NCBI RefSeq assembly: GCF_000344685.1
Contig: NW_006920412.1
Span: forward strand, 1,070,647-1,134,646
DNA length: 64,000 bases
From: Gloeophyllum trabeum ATCC 11539
Lineage: Eukaryota > Basidiomycota > Agaricomycetes > Gloeophyllales > Gloeophyllaceae
Reading direction: 5' to 3'
The notes beneath the pieces were generated by a model. The model saw nothing but the letters and a program-made list of their open reading frames with translations. It did no database searches and was not told where the DNA came from. A program made the translations under genes and the position numbers. Positions 35,426 through 45,538 of the stretch are shown piece by piece. Positions within the stretch are counted from its first letter, which is position 1. The number at the start of each line of letters is the position of its first letter.

Positions 35426-37130
35426 CACTGTTAGGATGGTTGGAGTGGTTGGGATTGTTTGCGATGTCTCTGAAGGTCGGACCTTGGTAAGATCCTGCAC
35501 AGGAGAACGGTCTCTTATACTCGAGCTGGCGGTTATTCACGGACAAACGAAAACAGTCAATGGCCCATCGGTGCATAGCTCTGTCATTCCTCCGGTGCCC
35601 AAACGCAAGATGTTTGGCCCCGTAAATATCTTCAGGGACGGTCGGAGTGACACAACGTGAGAGGATGGATGAAGAGCCTGAGAGACGCCCAGGATCGCCC
35701 TGACTGCATTGTACAGCACTTGGCTGGGCCGATCGGTGGACCAATCCCCCTGCTGCCAGGTTAGCCGAAATATAATAGGAACGGCGTATCATGTCAACCC
35801 AACTGGTGGAAGTAGTCTCTTCTGGGATGAAGGATGAAACATAAACGTGCGACGCACCTTGTGGCTCAAGAGAAATCACCCCTGGTCAGATGGACAGTCC
35901 AGACAGCTCTCAAGACGGAGATAGGCAGGTATAAGCACGATTACCTGGACCAGGTATGACGTCCAGGCCAGAGTGTCAGCTTGCCCGCAGCCAGGAAAGC
36001 GGGCCTGACTGGAGTTACTGGGCGAGATGATAGACCGCGCCTCGCGGGAGTCCCTTGTACGCAGGTGACCCGTTGGCTCCTAACTTACTATGTTCCAAAA
36101 CGGTGTGAGCACGGCACCCAGAAGATCGTCAGGCACCTGATTCATAATTGTGGAAGTCATCATCTTCGGTGTTGATTGTGGTCGAGAGAACAAGACCAGC
36201 TGGCAGCCTTTGACGTTAATTGAATGCCTCGCTGATATGGACCCCGGGCCCAACAAGCGCCTAGCTATACTATAGTCCAAGCTGCTAGCTGTTGGAACAA
36301 AAAAGCTCTTAGTCCAACGCTCGACCGGCTGGCGGTACGCCGCTCTGCGAGCATATGCGAGGGGCACGTAATGCAACGTCATACCGAATAAACCGTGTGG
36401 CCTTTATGTATCTCTTGGGGATGAGGACGCTGAGAACCATAGAGGCAGTCATCCGCTCGCGGTTCTCGGCACCGAAATGACTTGCCCAGTCCACCCTCCA
36501 TTCACACTGGCGGGTGCGGAAGCATCCATCGGGCGCACCAATGTGCCGCCAGTAGCCATCCCGAACAGATCTCCGCAGGAGGCGTGTAAATATCTGTCCA
36601 GATGTCGATACAGCCGGAGAAAGAGCCTAGACCTCAGTAGGGGACTCGGATTTATACATCAGAAAGCGTCGCCCACGCGTTTGACACTGTTATATTGACT
36701 GGAGTGAGTGTTAGCAAGTCGACAATCCTTAACAAGAAAACTCACGCCCAAAGCTGACGTGAATTAATTGGGCTGCTGGGTGAGGAGTTGGCATGTTTGG
36801 ACAAAAGCCACCGTCATCTGAGTGTGCTTGCATATGTTGAGATCAAAGCCCAGTCGGGCCTGATTCCAAAGGCCCCGTCCATTGCCATTCAGGTATCTTG
36901 AATCAGAACCATTTCACCTATCACTTTCATTTTCCCATAAGCAGTGGTCTATGACGATACCTCCTGTGACTTCAAATCCGCGTAGGCTTCCTACAGCCCT
37001 CTTCTTCCGCAAATTCCGGAATCAAGCTTTGGGGACAGATAACTGATGTTACTGAGCCTTTCTTGCAGAATGGCATGGATGGTTCGACCATCATTGGCGG
37101 ATCGAAATACCCGTATTCCAATAATACATA
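35426..37130. other. Long region without a supported complete gene
   Basis: This 1.7-kb stretch lies upstream of the Cys-rich gene and downstream of an unknown secreted protein. A reverse frame of 179 codons (35340-35879) overlaps the Cys-rich gene in another frame and looks like a chance opening. The only suggestive segment is a short reverse-strand exon at 36089-36163, listed separately. Confidence 0.35.
36089..36163 (-). pseudogene. Possible first-exon relic of an F-box-type gene
   Basis: The reverse strand reads MMTSTIMNQVPDDLLGAVL, then TPFWNI, and stops at a good GTAAGT donor. The wording resembles the opening of Agaricomycete F-box-like genes (PDDLL...). No matching downstream exon is visible, so it may be a remnant or a chance match. 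Confidence 0.2.
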
Positions 37131-37785
37131 TCACCCTGGCCTGATTCCGCGTCCGACCGGATCTCCAATATCGACGACGATAAATGTGAAAGGAGACAGA
37201 GAGGTATGATTGCTCAGGAACAACAACTACGAACCAGGAAAGCGCAAACCGGCCAGCGGGTGACAGAGCGCAGCATGTCAGTTCGCAACTAGCAAACAGC
37301 AGTGATCCCGGAGAAATGCACCGGCAACAGACGGGCAATGTTGGTAATGCCAGGCACACTGGCATCAGCGGAGACGGGAGTTGCATGGATCCGTGTGATA
37401 GCTGTACCAAAGGATAGCGGCGGTGTAAGCCTGGGCAACTTACTACTGAGAGACAGAAAACCTTGGAGTGTTACTGCATCGTCTGGGGGAGGTATACTGA
37501 GACCAGCATGGACATACGTTCCAAGGTATTCGTCGTAGAGAAACTTGAACCCACAACGCTCGATAGCTGCATTTTGACGCGAACATTTTCAAGAGACTAC
37601 CGCCAGCTGCAGGTAAGATCGGCGACAGGGCAAACGATACCGCACTACGATAACACTCATGAAGAAATTTGAAGGAGCAGGTAAAAGAGGCATTGTGGCG
37701 CGACGCGTCGGCGGGACATACATGATGGCTTCCTGCAGCCACAAAGAGCCACAACGCAACGTATGATGTAAATCCTTCGATCATA
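37131..37785 (-). CDS. Putative secreted protein of unknown function
   Basis: The proposed start at 37785 begins a signal-peptide-like stretch (MIEGFTSYVALWLFVAAGSHH) followed by VCPADASRHNASFTCSF. After an intron of uncertain edges (about 37650 to 37587) the frame continues IERCGFKFLYDEYLGTYVHAG and LSIPPPDDAVTLQGFLSLS. An intron next to a GTAAG-like donor leads to KLPRLTPPLSFGTAITRIHA, then VPGITNIARLLPVHFSGI. A further intron (GTTTGC to CGTAG) joins TALLFLSNHTSLSPFTFIVVD and the end GDPVGRGIRPG with TGA at 37131-37133. The composition is protein-like throughout, but I recognise no family. An alternative upstream Met (MGEIEEHY) at 37844 would hide the signal peptide. The model is tentative. 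Confidence 0.42.
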
Positions 37786-37873
37786 GTGACCCTCTCATCC
37801 GACTGGAACACCTGCAGTATATAATGCTCTTCGATTTCTCCCATGTTTGGCGAAAAATTATCTCTTCATCTAC

Positions 37874-38351
37874 ATGTCGCAGGAGCCAGCTTACAAGGTA
37901 CGGAGCCATCGTACTATCTCATCTCATTGCGGAATTAAGCTCACCGTCCCATTCGCGAACAGAAAGACAGCAAAGTCGAATATAAGGATGACCTAGGTAT
38001 GCATAGACCGATACAGTGTGATGAGTGTTCTTGACGTAGACTTCGCAGGAGAGGGTGCTACCGGCACCGTGACAAGAGAACCTAAATCCGCCCAGGACAC
38101 TTACACCATCAGGAACGAGAATAAGAGATCAGACCAGGTGAAAGTAAGTAGCCCGTTCGATGGACAAATAATCAACGTCCCCCTCATACCGTGTTCTTCA
38201 GGAGCAAGACATAATACGGGAGGTTCCCGACGTTGACCGGGATTATCGGGAGAGGCAGCTGAGGGCCGAACGTGATGCTGGAAGAGCACCTGCCCATCAG
38301 GCTACGGACACGCGATGGGATCCCGCAGCGGCAAGAGATCCCAATGCATGA
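37874..38351 (+). CDS. Small hydrophilic protein of unknown function
   Basis: Four short exons join cleanly: 37874-37897 (MSQEPAYK), a second coding KDSKVEYKDDL, a third coding FAGEGATGTVTREPKSAQD and TYTIRNENKRSDQVK, and a fourth coding EQDIIREVPDVDRDYRERQL through RWDPAAARDPNA with TGA at 38349-38351. The introns have GTACGG, GTATGC and GTAAGT donors, and all phases agree. The product has about 103 residues, is highly charged, and has no signal peptide, membrane segment or Cys. A helical, partly disordered protein is likely. The family is not recognised. It is divergent from the putative secreted gene, with 88 bp between starts, and convergent with OTU1. Confidence 0.65.
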
Positions 38352-38485
38352 ATGTGAAAGGCAGGGCAAGCAGTTTGAAGGTTCAAAGATGTACGATTAG
38401 GTCTCGGCTTTGAGCCTGTTGTGAAAGTTGTGAACACTGCTCACACCCCAAAACGAATGTGCTACGTGTGGCGGTCGCGACTTCG

Positions 38486-39842
38486 TTAATATTCGCCAAA
38501 CTGCGTATGCCCGGTCTGCATGGCATGAGCACAGGCCTCCTTCTCTCCCTTAAGACCCTGGCCACATTGCTGACATTTTGCCGGGCAGTTAGCATAGGCA
38601 AACACGCGTCGCTGTTTACCACGTACTTGACATTTCAAATCAAAGGTTGCCGTATTTGTGTATGCTCTCTTCGCTCGCAGGATAGCCGCGAGATCCTTTC
38701 CGGCCTTGAGGATAGGATCATCGTCACCGTTCGAGATCTGCATATATGCATGAGACCGATAGATTCAAGAGGTACCATCTTCATAACTCACAATGGGGAA
38801 AACCGTCTGGTGGAATTCGGTTGGTGCGTCTGGCGTAGGCGCCAAGCTAGCAGCATCGTAGTGAATCCCAGAATAGATCAAGATACACCTGTTTCCAGAA
38901 TCGGCCTCTGGTGGCGGCGTGAACTGGTCTATCCGGCCGGTTTCCACATCAATAGAAGCGATTTCTGTCGAAAAATATCTGGCAAAGATCGCAAGCTCTA
39001 TAGCACCGCCCCAAGATGCAGGCTTCAGTATCGTCGCGATATAGTCATCCCGAGGGCGGCTGCCTATCAGTGAGAATGCTTATGGATAGCTACTGGAAGG
39101 CCGACGTACCCCAAAATGGCTTCGGAGTATGTGATTATGTCCGCTCGGATTGCGTCTGCAATAACTACAGTGCTGGATCAATACGACATTTGCTCGGCGA
39201 CTATATCGGTGACGGGAGAACCCACTCTTCCGCATTTCTTGTGCTTTACCAATATTTTGATGGAAAACCAATGCAATAGAAGAGAACAAGCACGAGTTGT
39301 CATCCGGGACGACCTGCGGACGCACAAAATGTTGGTCCATGAACACATTTAACTCTCATTTGTTCTGCTCACTCTGTGAACCAGGGTCCCGTTATCCGTC
39401 TCGACGTAATCTGGGCCAGATGAAACGGTTCCGGAGCTGGGTGGAATCCTAGGAACAGAACTCCGCCCGAGGGTAGCATTACCAGATGACGGTGCTGAAG
39501 GAGCTCTAGCAGGTGCGGGTGCAGGTGCTGTCTGAGGTGCTGCACCCGGTTTCGAGTTCACGATAAGCTGATCTCCGGGTTTGAGGCCGAGGCTCTCCAG
39601 CGGAAGTTCCGGTATGACAGTGAGTGTCTGCGGAGGGTAACCGGCCTTGACTGTCGAGGTACGCGCATGAGTATGCGTCCACGGACGCGCTCTGCAGGCG
39701 AACTGAACGCACGATCTTGGAGAGAGGGCGGGATCTCGGAAACGGCGAATATCTCTTGCTGTAGATCTTGGACGGTGAAACTATCCAAGTCGACCTGGAT
39801 AGTCGATACTCCTTTGGGATGCCGCAGTCGAATGGGTGCCAT
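38486..39842 (-). CDS. OTU1: Ubiquitin thioesterase OTU1 (YOD1 homologue)
   Basis: OTU1 is the deubiquitinase that works with the Cdc48/p97 segregase in ER-associated degradation. The N-terminal UBX-like domain begins MAPIRLRHPKGVSTIQVDLD and contains LESLGLKPGDQLIVN. A Pro/Ala-rich linker follows. The OTU catalytic domain has the Asp-Asn-Ser-Cys motif (VVPDDNSCLFSSIALVF) near 39310, then IATILKPASWGGAIELAIF, and the catalytic His in YSGIHYDA near 38850. The C-terminus is the C2H2 zinc finger CQQCGQGLKGEKEACAHAM, then QTGHTQFGEY, with TAA at 38486-38488. Five or six introns are present, one splitting the zinc finger. All parts of the family are present and the active site looks intact. Confidence 0.93.
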
Positions 39843-40159
39843 AGTACAGCTATAGTTGAAACTCGAAAGTCGGTGGTAATTATACTGCAGATGCTAACTT
39901 GCAAGTACTGAAGCTTACAAGTCCGAAGAGCTGCAATGACACGTGAGTCCGAAAAAGGCAAATGTCGTAGACTAAGACAGTCGATCAGCAACTCGATCAC
40001 TCTCGTGTGTAAGTATTGCTCTCCTGCATGAACATTGGAGGCACTGATTAGGGTTGCTGTCGACAACATTGAAATGCATAGTTCTATGGTGAATATCGTC
40101 CGAAGTAGAGACTGCAAATGAGGAGATGCAAAATATCCAGCAACGAGGTACAGAGCTGT

Positions 40160-41903
40160 TTATGCAGGCTCTCTGACGCGTTGCTCTACTGTACTCCCGG
40201 CCGTAGATTCTCGCGGTTCGCCGTGATGCTTGGAGAGAGCTGCAAAACGCGCCGCCATCTGGCGCCTGTCGAGTTGAGGCTCTGGCGAAACCTGCCCTGG
40301 TTGCAGTGTTGGAGTACTCGGCGCTGCAGAGATCCTTTGTTGCACCTCCTCGGCCTCAGCATGAGATTGCTCAACCCTGCGCCTGTCCTCTGCATCACCT
40401 TGCTCCGACTGAGCGTCTCTCGCCATTTGTTCCAGCTCCTTCTCCAGCTGATCCTCGTCGATTCCCATGTCCGCTTGGGCCATATCTGCACCCAAACGGA
40501 TGGCGTCGTCGACTTCGCGAGCGTCCGCTGTGGCGGCTGCCATAGCATCCATGGTCTCGTGGATCTTTTCACGTTGGAGGGACGGGTGTGACAGAATGGC
40601 TTGCAACGTTGTCGTGGATGTTTCGAAGGATCTCATAATCTAGGAGGGCGTATGGGTTGACAGCGACTATGGACATGTGTAGTGGACACTACATACCTCG
40701 ACATCTCCCATAGCTGCCTCTACGGTTATAAGGGTCGACTGCAATGTAGTCAGCGACCCGAGGCGCTTGGATAGGAGCTCTTCCAGTTGCTTCCGAGAGC
40801 GGAGGTGAACCACCGCAATCTCTTTGCGCTTCTGACGAAGAGCATCAGATATGTTGCGTGTCCGCCTGTGAGTCGGGACAAGTGATGAGAAGAATTTGGA
40901 GAATTCGCAAGTCATTATGCGCACTCGTCGATCTTCCGTTGTAAGCCGTCCACTTGCGCTTGCAGATTGTCGACGGCAGACTTGAGTTCAAGAACTCCGT
41001 GGTCTACCGCTGATATCTCCCGGCCTTCAACGGAAGTAGCATCCACAAACTTGATAACCTGTGTAGTTGTAAGAACATAAGAATTGGGACAAAATGCTGT
41101 AAGACAACAGTACTTCTTTGTCTGCCGCGAGCACCCTCTTGTCCCTCTCTAGGTACTTCAGAAGCACTTTGACGTCCGGATCCGACAAAGGCATATCTGG
41201 CAGCACATTCGCAAATTTAGCCTTGAACGACTCAGGGCTATAGAGCATGTCTGCCAGAGAGATCCCTTGCGAATCCCGCTGCCTTTCGATGACGGCGTCG
41301 GCCACCTTCTCCACCAAGCTCACCACCACGTAGTCTCCCTTCACTTTTCTCCATCGCTGACTGTCACTCTCGCTCCCACCCTGTTCGCCGTCGACTATAC
41401 CGACCTGCTGCAGCGCCCACCATAGCGGTCGGCCAAGCACATACGACGCTATCCGCAATGGCAGAGACCCAGGGTCGTATATCGACTGCGAGGCAGTCAA
41501 GAAATATTGTAGTGGAATGTATGCCTTCGAGTCGCAAAGCTCCGTCTTTACTAGTTGAAGGAGTCCTCAGCGCTCTTCACGCTCATGTTCAGGTACCACT
41601 CACAATAACCGTGCTAAGGCTGAGCGGTTTCCCAACACCCTCATACCTGAATACCTCCGCTAGGCTCGGGCTGGCATGTAAGATGAGTCGGTCCTGTGAG
41701 GCCTCATGTTGCCATCCTTTTGAAACCACTGCTTCGAGAGTACGCCGCCACCAGTCAATGTTCGACTGGTATGATGTAGGGTTGGACTGCTTCTGACGCG
41801 TGAAGTCCGAGTATAGGGCCTGAAGTCGCGAGGTAGATGAGCTGGTGTAGGTTAGCAAAGACGATAGCTGGGCGAATTTCAAGGGCGTCGCGCTTCTCGA
41901 CAT
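40160..41903 (-). CDS. CHM7: CHMP7-type ESCRT-III protein
   Basis: The N-terminal half is a winged-helix-like domain (LSSLLTYTSSSTSRLQALYSD, then SNIDWWRRTLEAVV, then GRPLWWALQQVG, then YVVVSLVEKVADAVIERQRD). The C-terminal half is an SNF7 domain with long charged helices (DGLQRKIDE, IAVVHLRSRKQLEELLSKRL, TLQSTLITVEAAMGDVEV) and an acidic end (GADMAQADMGIDEDQLEKEL). This arrangement is that of CHMP7/Chm7, which recruits ESCRT-III to the inner nuclear membrane and to defective nuclear pores. The start is set at MSRSATPLKFAQL (41903); an in-frame Met at 41966 would add 21 residues. The stop is at 40160-40162. Several introns are seen. OTU1 lies next downstream on the same strand. Confidence 0.82.
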
Positions 41904-42098
41904 GACGAAGGTCGAATGAAGCCAGCGGGATCCCAACGCCACAATTATACCTCCTGGCAGTGCCACAGCAATTTACGTAGGCTGGCTAACGTCACACATG
42001 CACACTTGTTTTCAACAGCCACCATACTCCTACAGAATAGATACACCGCGATTGTACTTCTTTAACTGCTCTAGAGCCCGTTCCAGACTATAAATCAT

Positions 42099-43121
42099 CT
42101 ACTTGTCCAAGAACTGGCACTAAATGGGCGCCGTCGTCAGAGCTTACTAACTTTTAAACGGACATTGCTACGTACGAAAGCTCTCGTGTGCTGTTTCTTG
42201 CCAGTGGACTCAATCTCCGCGACCTCTTCGGGAGACAAGTCAGGTAGGTTAGGCACGTCGAGGTATTCCTTGACGCGCTCTGGCTTGGATGACGTGCTTG
42301 AGAGCAGACTCAGTACATTGCCTGCGGTATGAACCGATGTTGCACTCACGTTACCACCACAATTTCCTTCTGCAGGAGCCACTTGGAGAGAACCTGTCCC
42401 TCGGAGACGGGTTTTCCTGCAGTTTTTTCGAGCCTCTCACGAATCTTGGCCAGGACTGGATCCAAAGGACCACCCCGCGCACGGACAATGGGCGTCAATC
42501 CCCCGTAGGACTCGGTACGAATACCAAGTTTGGTGGTATACTCCAGGAGTTGCTCGGAAGCTTTCAAAAGGTATGGGTGGAATTCAATCTGCATAAGGTC
42601 AGGACATGAACTAGATATCATACTTAAGCATCACACACCTGATTAACCGCTGGCTTGATGGTGGCCTCGGGAAGGAACTCCTCAAAGTCCTTGATACGGA
42701 AGTTGGACACGCCAATGGACTTGGCAAGTCCTTCCTTCTTGACCTCCTCCATCTGCTTCCACACTTCCTTCAGTCGACCCTCATGGTGCGTGGGCATGTG
42801 GATCAAGAACAAGTTCACATAGTCGACCTTCAGCTTCCTGAGGGACTCTTGCAGGGCGCTCTTTACGGTCGCCCCGTTTTTCAGCTCCGTCAGTTTGGTG
42901 GTGATGTACAGCGACTCGCGAGGTTTTCCAGACGCTACTATAGCGTCTCCCAGGGAGTCCTCGTTGCCATACATTTGGGCGCCATCCAGGTGTACGAACC
43001 CAGATGTGATAGCGGTCGTAACGGCGTCCCGTGCATCCTTGTTGTAGAGCGCGGTACCTGTCCCGAAGGCAAGCGCAGGAATGCTGGTTCCGTCGTTGAG
43101 GGGGAAGGTTAAGGTGGCCAT
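42099..43121 (-). CDS. Aldo/keto reductase
   Basis: This is an NADPH-dependent aldo/keto reductase with the complete catalytic tetrad: Asp and Tyr in FVHLDGAQMYGNE, Lys in ITTKLTE and His in LFLIHMPTHH. Cofactor and barrel motifs follow: KSIGVSNFRIKDFEEFL, PAVNQIEFHPYL, LSKWLLQKEIVVVT. The C-terminal exon reads YLDVPNLPDLSPEEVAEIES and ends HTRAFCQFLDK after a small intron, or HTRAF followed by 12 more residues if unspliced (stop at 42137). The Met at 43121 (MATLTFPLNDGTSIPALAFG) is the usual family start. An in-frame Met at 43253 would add a basic, acid-poor stretch. Length is about 290 residues. The substrate cannot be told. Confidence 0.88.
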
Positions 43122-44224
43122 CGTGCGCTGAGTGGATTCCCGGCGACTGAAGGCCGTCAAAGTGTTGGGTACTATCCTGTGCCGAGAGACTCCCAGTGTC
43201 GCCTTTATACCGACGTTGCTTGTTATCGATCGAGTGACCCAGAAACAGCTCATCGAGTGACTAAGGCAGGTGCGCGTCCGACCTCAGCGGTCCGGGGAAC
43301 GCAGGTCCAATATTATATCCCCTCATTTTAACGCACGCTGATACCAGCGTGTGTAGTAGAACCATACATAACCTTCTGCAGTAGATACTGGACAGAAATG
43401 TGCTTGCGATTCACCCATGGCATGATGAGCGATGCTACATATATATGCAATAATGCATCGACGACGAGCCGATCGCGATCCTATGTTTGGAGAGCTAATG
43501 CGTCTATAGCTGACGTCACGATTATTACTCATACAGTCCCCGAAAACCGGCCCTAAACCACGGTCAACAAAATGTCGGACTCGGAGTCGTCTGGTTTTCT
43601 TCCATCTTTTAACATACCAGGCGCTGTTCCCTATGTTAGATTGTCGCTTCACGGCAGTCTCTCATCAACGGCAGCCTCAGAAGGAGAGGTGCGTTCTTTG
43701 GCTGGACTTCCGAGGGTAAAACCGATGGGTGGTGCCGGTCACCTAACGTACCTACAACTATGTCATCCAGAGTTGAGTTTTCTTTGTATTGCGCCTTGGT
43801 GGATGGAACTGAATATACTATGCCTTGGAACGCTTGCATTACTCGAGGAGGATATCTCTGTACATCGTTAATGACGACTTGCTTATCGCCGAATGGCGAC
43901 CTCAGGCTCTCCACATATGGGATTGTGCCTTTACAAGACAGTCCTTCATCTGATAGAAGCCTAATAGCGACCAGGTCCACTTATATCGCTGGATATCCCG
44001 GTGCCGTACCATTTGTTGGGTATCTGGCCCCTGGTGTGCCGACATAGTGTGGTTTGCATGAAAAATGGAGAGTACTATTCAGAATTCATCTACCTAATAT
44101 ACCTCATAAATATACACCGTTTTCACCGTTAACAAGCATGCGACGAAATGTAACGACGCCGGAGCATTGATACCGTAAGCCAGACCCGAGCGAGCAAGTA
44201 TGTTATGTGTACCGGGGGCCCCCC
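43122..44224. other. Region with unresolved coding signals
   Basis: This 1.1-kb gap contains overlapping open frames on both strands. Forward 43572-44047 reads MSDSESSGFLPSFNIPGAVP and later DGTEYTMPWNAC and YIAGYPGAVPFVGYLAPGVP. Reverse 43636-43980 reads GTIPYVESLRSPFGDKQVVI. A single in-frame splice that joins the two forward parts was not found, so I do not call a gene. Some coding remnant is possible. Confidence 0.3.
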
Positions 44225-45538
44225 TTAGAGCTCGGGGGTACCTGTGTACTGGCCAGGACGGTAGGCTTGTTGCGGGCCCACTGAAGGAGAATAACCCAAC
44301 GTATGCCCGGTGGTTATGCTCGGAGAACCGACCGTGGGCGGGTAGGTGCTGGGATCAGAAGGATCCTATCACAGCATGTCAGCAAACCCAGTGTAACGAA
44401 GTAGCAGTAGAACTTACATAGAACTTGGTCGTAGATGGCGTGAACGGCGGTACGGCCGTGTACTCAGTGGTCGCTGCGCTCATCGGGCGCTGTTCGAACA
44501 TGGCGGAAGCCGCTTTGGGCTGCGATCGCCTTCTGCTGCGCATCACGAAGAAGGCTATCAGACCCCCAATGATGGCGAGGCCGACAACACCGCCCACGAC
44601 GCCTCCCGCAATTGCCCCCGTGTTGCTGTTGTGGCTTGAGGTAGCTCCCCCAGAAGGAACGGAGCTAGACGTTGAGCTGGGGTTGGCAGTAGAAGGTGCC
44701 ACCGAGCCTGTCGATTTCTGAACGGTAGCTGTTGACTCGGGAGCACCTATCGACGCATTAGGAACGGTTCAGTCTCAGTTCAGTCAGGCTACGTACTGAG
44801 ATCAGCTTGGGCGGACAGGTAGTCCCACAAGTCATTCTGTCGGATGCAATTAGGTCCTGAATGCACTAAATGCCAGGTTGCAACATACCGAAACGTTTAG
44901 ATACGCCCATGCAGGAACCTTTGTACCGGATGGAATGGATTCGGGGTAACTGGCAAATATTTCAGTCTCTCTCCTGGAGAGTATTCTATGATGCTACTAC
45001 TCACGTGTTATAGACGGTGGAACAGTTGTTGCTCCATGTACTCCATCTACACGCATATTAATGGAGAAGATCGCAGGCTATAGCACCAAGCTCACGTTAT
45101 GATAGTGCGGTTCTGGCACGCGCCACACGCGCTCATGAGATTGTACACTACAGTGTTGCACTCGCAGTCATTCGCCGTAGCCTGGGTAGGCCCGATGTAA
45201 TGATGGTCTTCCGGCAGCGGTGCGATGTTGTATTCTGCAGAATTTGGAGGTCGGTGATCGGCGATCTCGGTCTACCAAGCATGGTCCCCACCTCCTCCAT
45301 TGCATGCTCCCTGCAAGTAGGACGCCACCAAGCAGGGTGTCTGCCCGATGGAATTCTCCGTCTGCGGACAAGCAAACTGTGAGACCCTCACCAAGACAAT
45401 AGACGCGCACTTGCATACCCAGTTGTAGATGGTACATTGGTTCACGCCGGACGTCTGCGCGTACGCCCCCGGCAAGAACGAGACAAGCAGTTCGGCGACA
45501 AGCCCTGCAGCGGCGACGCCCTTCATGCTGGCGAACAT
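44225..45538 (-). CDS. Signal-peptide, Cys-rich, single-pass membrane protein (copy B)
   Basis: The signal peptide (MKGVAAAGLVAELLVSFLPGAYA, start at 45538) precedes CTIYNW, then after an intron FACPQTENSIGQTPCLVASY, LQGACNGG. Next come CECNTVVYNLMSACGACQ, WSNNCSTVYNT and PESIPSGTKVPAWAYLN. A Ser/Thr-rich stalk leads to one membrane helix (NTGAIAGGVVGGVVGLAII and GGLIAFFVM) with a basic stop (RSRRRSQ). The tail continues TTEYTAVPPFTPSTTKFY and, after an intron, DPSDPSTYPPTVGSP to the end GQYTGTPEL with TAA at 44225-44227. It shares the PCLV-x-YL...CN, CEC...YNLxSAC..CQ and GAIAGGVVG motifs with copy A at 25.4-27.1 kb. The cytoplasmic tails are unrelated in sequence. Its function is unknown. 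Confidence 0.77.

Noticed and set aside
35340..35879. Reverse open frame of 179 codons
   Set aside because: It overlaps the 5' half of the Cys-rich secreted gene in another frame and has no motif.
43572..44047. Forward gene with DGTEYTMPWNAC and YIAGYPGAVPFVGYL
   Set aside because: The two coding-like parts lie in different frames and no GT/AG pair of the right phase joins them. The reverse strand is equally open.
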